Shown here: positions 4,867-9,427 of the stretch, piece after piece
How the letters are laid out: each line of letters begins with the position of its first letter
How positions within the stretch are numbered: the stretch's first letter is position 1
Source: J013 sp038521775
Lineage (GTDB): Bacteria > Pseudomonadota > Alphaproteobacteria > Rhodobacterales > Rhodobacteraceae
Assembly (NCBI GenBank): GCA_038521775.1
Contig: JBCBKN010000161.1
Coordinates: 1 to 9,427 of the forward strand
Direction of reading: 5' to 3'
DNA: 9,427 nucleotides
Notes under the pieces: model-generated
The model's input: the letters and a program-made list of their open reading frames with translations, nothing else
What the model was told of the DNA's origin: nothing
Databases searched by the model: none
Made by a program: the position numbers and the translations under genes

Positions 4867-7440
4867 TCATCCGGTTTGGTTCTTGGGCAGAAGGGCCGCA
4901 CCGGCCCCTTCCACCGCCATGCGTTGCAAGAACGGGGTGAATGCTTCGGCCGATATCGGTGCGCTGAACAGATGCCCCTGCGCAAAATTGCATCCGACCT
5001 CGCGCAGCAGCTCCACGTGACGCTCCGATTCCACCCCTTCTGCCAGCACCCGCACCCCGAGGGTGCGGCCGATCTCGACAAGAGACCGGATCAGTGACAG
5101 CGCGTTCTCGTTCTGAATGATCGGGCTGACAAGTTCGCGATCGATTTTGATGGCGTCCGGCTTGAGATTGAACAGGCTGAGGATCGACGCATAGCCGCTG
5201 CCGAAATCGTCGAGCTCGATCGCCACACCGCGTTCGCGCAGCGCATCCAGCGTCCAGTTGGTCTGATTGTCGGCCTTGTCGAGATAGGTGGATTCGAGCA
5301 ATTCGAACACCAGCATGCCCGGGTCGATGTTCAACTGGTCGAGATCTTCCAGCAGGGTCGGGTCCGCCAGGCGCCGGGCCGAGACATTCACCGCGACGCG
5401 GGGCAGGTCCAAACCCTGTGCGCGCCATTCATGCCAATCGGCAACAGCGCGGCCCAGCAGCTGACGGTCCAGCGCCGCAACCAGGTCAAGCTCGGCGGCA
5501 ACGCGGATAAACTCGTCAGGCGCGATGAACTTCCCATCCGCGCGTTGCCAGCGCGCCAGCGCCTCGGCACCGACAAGCTTGCCGGTCAGAAGGCAGATCT
5601 GCGGCTGATAGAACGGCACAAACTCGTTTTTCTTGATGCCGGCCACCAGCTCGTCGGACAGCGTCTTGCGCGCCACGATCTCGGCATGGAGCTCGTCGGA
5701 AAAGAACTCATACCGGTTCCGGCCGAGGTTTTTGGCACGGTAGAGCGCGACATCGGCCTGCACGAGCAGGTCCGATACCTGCGGTCCTGTCGCCGAACAG
5801 ACAGCGATGCCGATGCTCGCGCCAAACAGACAGCTGTTGCGCTCAAACGGCACGGGCTGTTGCATGGCTTTGACCAGGCGTTCGGCGATGCCGGCCAGCA
5901 CATCGCGCCCGGCATTGGTCCGACACAGCACAACGAACTCATCCCCGCCGATGCGGGCGGCAAAATCGTCTTCGCGAATGTTTGCGCGGATCCGTTCTGC
6001 AACCGCGACAAGAACCGCGTCACCGGCGGCGTGTCCGAGGGTGTCGTTGATCTGTTTGAAGCGGTCGAGATCGAGATGAAGAAGCGCAATCGGCCGCTTG
6101 TCGTTTTTGACCGCCTCGCGAAGCTCCTCATCAAGATAGCGGCGGTTGGCAAGGCCGGTCAGGGCATCATGCAAGGCGGTGTAGCGCACCGTGCTTTCGC
6201 TCAGCTCCAGGGCCGCGGATTGCTCGGCGAGCTCCAGATTGGTGTGCTCGAGCGCGTTGGTGTAATCCTCCATCCGACGCTCGTGGTCCTTGATTTCGGT
6301 GATGTCGAACCGGAACGCGACCGTGTCGCCGAATTTGGTCCGGCTCTCAATGATCCGCAGCCAGCGCCCGTCCGCCAGCTCCTGCTCAAAGTCGCATTCG
6401 GCCTCGTGGAACTTGGCAAGACGTTCCTCGAGCCACGCATCCTCGCGCCCCAGCGCGTCGGGATACTGACCGTTGCGCAGGCCGAATTCGAGCGTTTCGC
6501 GAAACGTCACCCCGGGGCGGATCAGGTCGCGCGAGCGGTCATAGAAGTGATAATGCAGCTTGTTATGGGCGATCAGACGGTCATCGGCATCATAGAGCGC
6601 AAACGCAATCGGTACGGCCTCGATCGCTGTCCAAAGCCGTTTTTCGGCCGCCTCCGCCCGCTCCCGCTCCTCCAAAAGCCGGTCTTCGAACTCGCGGCGG
6701 CGGGTCACATCCCGGCCAATGACCACGGTCTTGCGTGTTCCCTCCTGATTGTCGATGAGGGGGGCGACATGCAGCTCGATCCAGTAGATTGTGCCGTCCG
6801 AGCTCCGGAAGGCCCGCTCGGGCGGGCTGGAAGGGTCCAGCTCCAGCCGCGACACGGGTGTGAGCAAGGCCCCGTCAGGACCTCGCTCGGCAGGGCGAAC
6901 CTCCTCGGGCGTGCGGCCGATCACCTCCTCCATGGTGACCTCCGTGCGCTTGAGGTAGGCAGGGTTGGCCCATTCGATCCGTCCACGATGATCGAGGATC
7001 GCGACGCCATCGGTGACCGATGAGGCAACGAGGCTGAGCCGGTCGAGTTCGCGTTTGACGTCTGCGCTCAGCTCCACCGCGACGGTGGCGTCGCTGGCAT
7101 TGACAGGACGGCAATAGACCGCCGCCTGGGACACCTCATCCCCCTCATCGGCGATCGGCACGAACCGCCAGACCTGGCGGTTTTCCGATGTCGGGTTCGA
7201 GCGTCGTTCCATGCCACGGCCGGCCCGCAAGGTCGCCACCAGGGCCGGGATCTCGATATGCGCGCGCATCTCGGGCCAAAGACTGTCTGCCCTGGTCCCC
7301 TCAAGCGATTGGGATGTCGATTTGCACAGCTGCCCCATCGCCGCGTTGCACCACAGGATGGTGGGTTCGGACCCTGTCAGACCGATGAGGGCCATTGGCT
7401 CCGACGACATTTCGCACAGCTGTTGGATCGCCGCGTTCAT
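4867..7440 (-). CDS. PAS-PAS-PAS-GGDEF-EAL c-di-GMP turnover protein
   Basis: An 857-residue cytoplasmic signalling protein without membrane segments. In order: PAS-like region about 12-115, PAS about 135-247 (ending IGRDVTRRREFEDRL), a short coiled coil, a third PAS about 268-383, a second coiled coil about 384-415, GGDEF about 416-580 and EAL about 595-845. The cyclase site GGDEF is intact (498-502), and RxxD (REDD, 489-492) stands exactly five residues before it, which is the product-inhibition I-site. The EAL domain keeps E626 of the EAL motif, N685, E713, D744-D745 in DDFGSG, K765, E801 and Q821, the known metal and catalytic positions, so both synthesis (GTP to c-di-GMP) and hydrolysis to pGpG are possible. 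The PAS domains probably sense a small ligand or redox state, but no haem or FAD signature is recognisable. It lies 83 bp after the PHP gene on the same strand. The ATG at 7440 follows a large inverted repeat and has only a weak ribosome site (GGGTG). Confidence 0.95.
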   Translation of the reverse strand: MNAAIQQLCEMSSEPMALIGLTGSEPTILWCNAAMGQLCKSTSQSLEGTRADSLWPEMRAHIEIPALVATLRAGRGMERRSNPTSENRQVWRFVPIADEGDEVSQAAVYCRPVNASDATVAVELSADVKRELDRLSLVASSVTDGVAILDHRGRIEWANPAYLKRTEVTMEEVIGRTPEEVRPAERGPDGALLTPVSRLELDPSSPPERAFRSSDGTIYWIELHVAPLIDNQEGTRKTVVIGRDVTRRREFEDRLLEERERAEAAEKRLWTAIEAVPIAFALYDADDRLIAHNKLHYHFYDRSRDLIRPGVTFRETLEFGLRNGQYPDALGREDAWLEERLAKFHEAECDFEQELADGRWLRIIESRTKFGDTVAFRFDITEIKDHERRMEDYTNALEHTNLELAEQSAALELSESTVRYTALHDALTGLANRRYLDEELREAVKNDKRPIALLHLDLDRFKQINDTLGHAAGDAVLVAVAERIRANIREDDFAARIGGDEFVVLCRTNAGRDVLAGIAERLVKAMQQPVPFERNSCLFGASIGIAVCSATGPQVSDLLVQADVALYRAKNLGRNRYEFFSDELHAEIVARKTLSDELVAGIKKNEFVPFYQPQICLLTGKLVGAEALARWQRADGKFIAPDEFIRVAAELDLVAALDRQLLGRAVADWHEWRAQGLDLPRVAVNVSARRLADPTLLEDLDQLNIDPGMLVFELLESTYLDKADNQTNWTLDALRERGVAIELDDFGSGYASILSLFNLKPDAIKIDRELVSPIIQNENALSLIRSLVEIGRTLGVRVLAEGVESERHVELLREVGCNFAQGHLFSAPISAEAFTPFLQRMAVEGAGAALLPKNQTG

Positions 7441-7513
7441 AGTTCAACACCCAGTTCGCCGTGTCACCTTTTTGCTGAGGTACGCGCGAACGATTGTTGA
7501 ACTGTTAAAGTTC
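7441..7513. promoter_or_regulatory. Nested inverted repeat abutting the start codon of the GGDEF-EAL gene
   Basis: AGTTCAACA (7441-7449) is perfectly inverted as TGTTGAACT (7495-7503). Inside it, GTTCGC (7454-7459) matches GCGAAC (7486-7491), and ACCT (7466-7469) matches AGGT (7478-7481), all with nearly one common centre near 7472. A second, mutually exclusive hairpin, GAACT-N5-AGTTC (7499-7513), shares the right arm. AGTTC also recurs directly at 7441 and 7453, 12 bp apart. The dyad ends at the base next to the start codon and leaves the weak ribosome site (GGGTG) partly in the outer arm. No T-tract follows in the minus-strand direction, so it is not an ordinary terminator. It could be an operator for a dimeric regulator or an mRNA structure controlling translation. 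Confidence 0.55.
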
Positions 7514-7523
7514 CAAGGCAGGT

Positions 7524-8453
7524 TCAGACGCTGTCGCGCCAGATCGGGTTCGACCAGGCCCGACGCCCGGCCGCGTCGATTGTCGTGACCCGCAGCCAGG
7601 GGCTGTCGGTCAACCGATCGAGCGAGAGGCGCGCGCGGGTCATCGAGTGTCCCTGCATGTTGGTGGCCGCCGAGCCCTGGCCCTGAACGATCACGGTGAC
7701 GGAGGGCGAACAGTCGATTTCGATGGCCCGGCGCTCCAGCGCAATGCGGTGCAGCGAAGGCCCCTGGCTGGAGTAGTACTGCCCCGCTTTGAGAGCGGCG
7801 AGCAGGGCGTCGGGGCTGTTCTCCTCGGCCTTGACCATCACCCAGCCGCCGAAATGGTCCGGCTCGGTGAAATGGGCGTCGTCGGTTGCGATGAGGTCGA
7901 GGCGCCGGCCTTCGGCCAAGAGCAGATCCAGGGTGTGAAACCCGTCGGCGCGGTCCGCGCACACGGCGCAGCCATGATTGTAGACCTCCACTGCATGGGC
8001 CACCTCGATCGAGCGGGCATCATTCATGGTCAGCCCCGACCATTGCGGATGGGCGATGGCCACAAAGGCACCGGCCGCGCGGGCACGGGCCGCGATCTCG
8101 GCGCCGGTTTCGGCCCCGGGGGCGGGCAGGAAATGCGGCGCGTCGGGCGGTGCGAAATCGGCCGGCAAGCCCACGGCGAGGAGGTGCCAGAGCTCGCCAT
8201 TTTCCATGGCGCCCGAATGCAGCTCAGCCCCCAGAAGCGTTGTGAAACGGGTGTCGCGAAAGGGCTGGGTGTCGGAGATCGGATAGCCGAAGAGACCGAT
8301 GAAATGATCCGACAGGCAGATGAAATCATAGCCCTCGCCGCGGTAGCGCGCGCAGACCTCTTCGGGGCTGAGCTTGCCGTCGGAATTGGTCGAATGGGTG
8401 TGCAGATTGCCGCGGAAGAACCGTCCGGGCGCGGTGAAAGCATCTGGCTGCAT
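7524..8453 (-). CDS. PHP-domain metallohydrolase, CehA/McbA type
   Basis: A 309-residue cytoplasmic protein of the polymerase-and-histidinol-phosphatase (PHP) superfamily, metal-dependent phosphoesterases or related hydrolases. The metal-site motifs are all present: HTHSTNSDG (H18, H20, D25), LSDH (D49, H50), GAELHS (E77, H79), IAHPQW (H135) and TDDAH (D192, H194). The C-terminal part (about 215-309), with QYYSSQGPSLHRI and a final GRRAWSNPIW segment, resembles the beta-rich tail of proteins annotated as CehA/McbA family. The ATG at 8453 is used because GAGGA lies 7 nt upstream; the in-frame start at 8486 would precede that site. The gene follows an RbsC-like permease on the same strand after 165 bp, so it may act on a compound brought in by that transporter. 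A sugar phosphate or phosphodiester is a reasonable guess, but the substrate is unknown. Confidence 0.88.
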   Translation of the reverse strand: MQPDAFTAPGRFFRGNLHTHSTNSDGKLSPEEVCARYRGEGYDFICLSDHFIGLFGYPISDTQPFRDTRFTTLLGAELHSGAMENGELWHLLAVGLPADFAPPDAPHFLPAPGAETGAEIAARARAAGAFVAIAHPQWSGLTMNDARSIEVAHAVEVYNHGCAVCADRADGFHTLDLLLAEGRRLDLIATDDAHFTEPDHFGGWVMVKAEENSPDALLAALKAGQYYSSQGPSLHRIALERRAIEIDCSPSVTVIVQGQGSAATNMQGHSMTRARLSLDRLTDSPWLRVTTIDAAGRRAWSNPIWRDSV

Positions 8454-8460
8454 GGCTGTC

Positions 8461-8465
8461 TCCTC
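8461..8465 (-). promoter_or_regulatory. Shine-Dalgarno GAGGA deciding the PHP gene start
   Basis: On the minus strand GAGGA sits 7 nt before the ATG at 8453, which rules in that codon over the upstream in-frame start at 8486. Confidence 0.6.
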
Positions 8466-8557
8466 GGCTTGCGCCAGATCTCCCAAAGGCAGGTGACGGT
8501 TTTGCGACGTTTGGCGCCTGGCGGGTTTGCGGGCGGCGCCGGTTGCGGGCCGGGCAC

Positions 8558-8590
8558 GCCTCCGGCGGGAGTATTTTTGCCAAGAAGAAG
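8558..8590. repeat. Rhodobacteraceae-type intergenic motif (GCCTCCGGCGGGAG / TATTTTTGCCAAGAAGAAG)
   Basis: In the 165-bp gap between the permease and PHP genes, GCCTCCGGCGGGAG (8558-8571) is followed by TATTTTTGCCAAGAAGAAG (8572-8590). I recall close variants of this string (GCCTCCGGCGGGGATATTT..., followed by a purine-rich tail) after many genes in Rhodobacter, Paracoccus and Roseobacter genomes. It contains a 4-bp stem CTCC-GGCG-GGAG followed by TATTTTT in the plus direction, so it may be a terminator-like element, here opposite to the flanking genes. Family membership is from memory. Confidence 0.5.
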
Positions 8591-8618
8591 GGATAGAGGG
8601 TTTCGCGCCGGCCTGCGG

Positions 8619-9427
8619 TCAGTCCATGGGGCGGCGCTTGCGGATGAGCTGGCTGATCGAGACTGCGATGACGAGCCCGCCGCCGTAAAAGAGGTTTTGC
8701 ACGAAGCTGTCGGCACCCAGGAAGTTCAGCCCCAGGATCCCGGTGGACAGGAAAAAGACCGCAACGAAAGCGCCGGGGGCGTTGAAGCGTCCGGGATAGA
8801 TCGCGGTGGAGCCCAGAAAGGCCGCGGCAAAGGCCGGGAGCAGGAAGGCAAGGGCGGATGTGGGATCCGACGCGCCGCGCATGCCGGTATAGATGACCCC
8901 GGCAAAGCCCGCGATGGCGCCCGAGGCGATCAGCGCGCCGGCGCGCATGCGCGCGACATTGACGCCCGAGAGGCGGGCGACCTCGCGCCCGCGGCCGGTA
9001 AAGAGCAGCCGGCGGCCGAGGGCGGTGTGCTGGAAGACATACCAAATGCCCAGAGCCAGGATGACCGCGTACCAAAAGCTCAGCGGGATGCCCAGAAAGC
9101 GCGTGAGGATCACCGCATGGACCAGATCCATAGAGATGCCGGCAATGGTGCCGGAATTCGACACCCAGAGGATGACGCCATTCACGAAATATCCGGTGCC
9201 CAGCGTGACGATCAGCGAGTGAATGCCGAACCACAGGATGAAGAAGGCGTTGATCGCGCCGATGGCGGCCCCCGTGAGCACCGCAAAGATCAGCGCGCCG
9301 CCCAGGGACCAGCCCATCTGCACCGAGAGCACGGCGATGAGCATGGAGGAGAGCCCCATGGTCGAGGCCACCGAGAGGTCGAAATCCCCGGTGGTCAGCG
9401 GCACCAGCAGCGCCAGGGTCAGCACCA
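8619..9427 (-). CDS. Sugar ABC transporter permease, CUT2/RbsC-like, 5' end beyond window
   Basis: The C-terminal 268 or so residues of an inner-membrane permease of the ribose/xylose/galactose (CUT2, BPD_transp_2) class. The signature GDFDLSVASTMGLSS (compare G-x-DLSVGS in RbsC) appears near the visible start. After it come about seven hydrophobic helices, the cytoplasmic loop with ALGRRLLFTGRGREVARLSGVNV that contacts the ATPase, and the typical C-terminal segment AFLLPAFAAAFLGSTAI, PGRFNAPGAF and LFYGGGLVIAVSISQLIRKRR. The reading stays open to the right edge. Full-length members have about 310-340 residues, so perhaps 50-70 residues, with the first helices, lie outside, probably along with ATPase, second permease and binding-protein genes. 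The substrate cannot be determined; pentoses, hexoses and nucleosides are all known for this class. Confidence 0.92.
   Translation of the reverse strand, partial: VLTLALLVPLTTGDFDLSVASTMGLSSMLIAVLSVQMGWSLGGALIFAVLTGAAIGAINAFFILWFGIHSLIVTLGTGYFVNGVILWVSNSGTIAGISMDLVHAVILTRFLGIPLSFWYAVILALGIWYVFQHTALGRRLLFTGRGREVARLSGVNVARMRAGALIASGAIAGFAGVIYTGMRGASDPTSALAFLLPAFAAAFLGSTAIYPGRFNAPGAFVAVFFLSTGILGLNFLGADSFVQNLFYGGGLVIAVSISQLIRKRRPMD

Noticed and set aside
5431..7023. A 530-codon open frame on the plus strand
   Set aside because: It is antisense to the GGDEF-EAL gene, whose motifs are complete; the antisense product shows no recognisable domain.
7441..7503. The dyad as an intrinsic terminator of the PHP gene
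   Set aside because: In the minus-strand direction the repeat runs straight into ATGAACGCGG with no T-run.
1..9427. CRISPR array, tRNA or rRNA, insertion sequence, phage or toxin-antitoxin module
   Set aside because: I saw no regularly spaced repeats, cloverleaf-like sequence, transposase motif or phage-type gene on either strand.

Overview
The window looks like chromosomal DNA of a high-GC alphaproteobacterium, most likely Rhodobacterales (Roseobacter/Paracoccus-like). Three things suggest this: strongly GC-biased third codon positions, a DUF6280-type small protein that I know mainly from Rhodobacterales, and an intergenic motif (8558-8590) resembling one recurrent in Rhodobacteraceae genomes. 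The taxonomic call is inference; there is no rRNA or tRNA here.

Layout. (1) 1-2285, minus strand: a two-gene unit in which a secreted protein with a PCu(A)C-like domain precedes an HyuA-type hydantoinase/oxoprolinase that runs off the left edge. (2) 2286-2618: a divergent intergenic region with an inverted repeat and short direct repeats. (3) 2619-4195, plus strand: a Tat-exported LivK-like substrate-binding protein followed 26 bp later by a 90-residue secreted protein with two cysteines. No permease or ATPase lies next to them. (4) 4196-4488: gene-free DNA with a 17-bp palindrome upstream of (5) a 101-residue DUF6280-like gene (4489-4794, plus). (6) 4867-9427, minus strand, read from right to left: a CUT2/RbsC-like sugar ABC permease (truncated by the window edge), a PHP-domain metallohydrolase of the CehA/McbA type, and an 857-residue PAS-PAS-PAS-GGDEF-EAL protein. 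That last protein keeps all recognisable catalytic residues of both c-di-GMP domains and the inhibitory I-site.

How they may work together (inference). The left half looks like uptake and periplasmic handling of a small amide- or amino-acid-like compound, with the hydantoinase as the cytoplasmic ring-opening enzyme. The right half couples sugar-type uptake to a PHP hydrolase. A c-di-GMP enzyme follows on the same strand, separated by 83 bp that carry a long nested inverted repeat ending at its start codon. That dyad and the ligand-less PCu(A)C-like fusion are the most unusual things I see. I found no CRISPR array, prophage, transposase or clear defence system.
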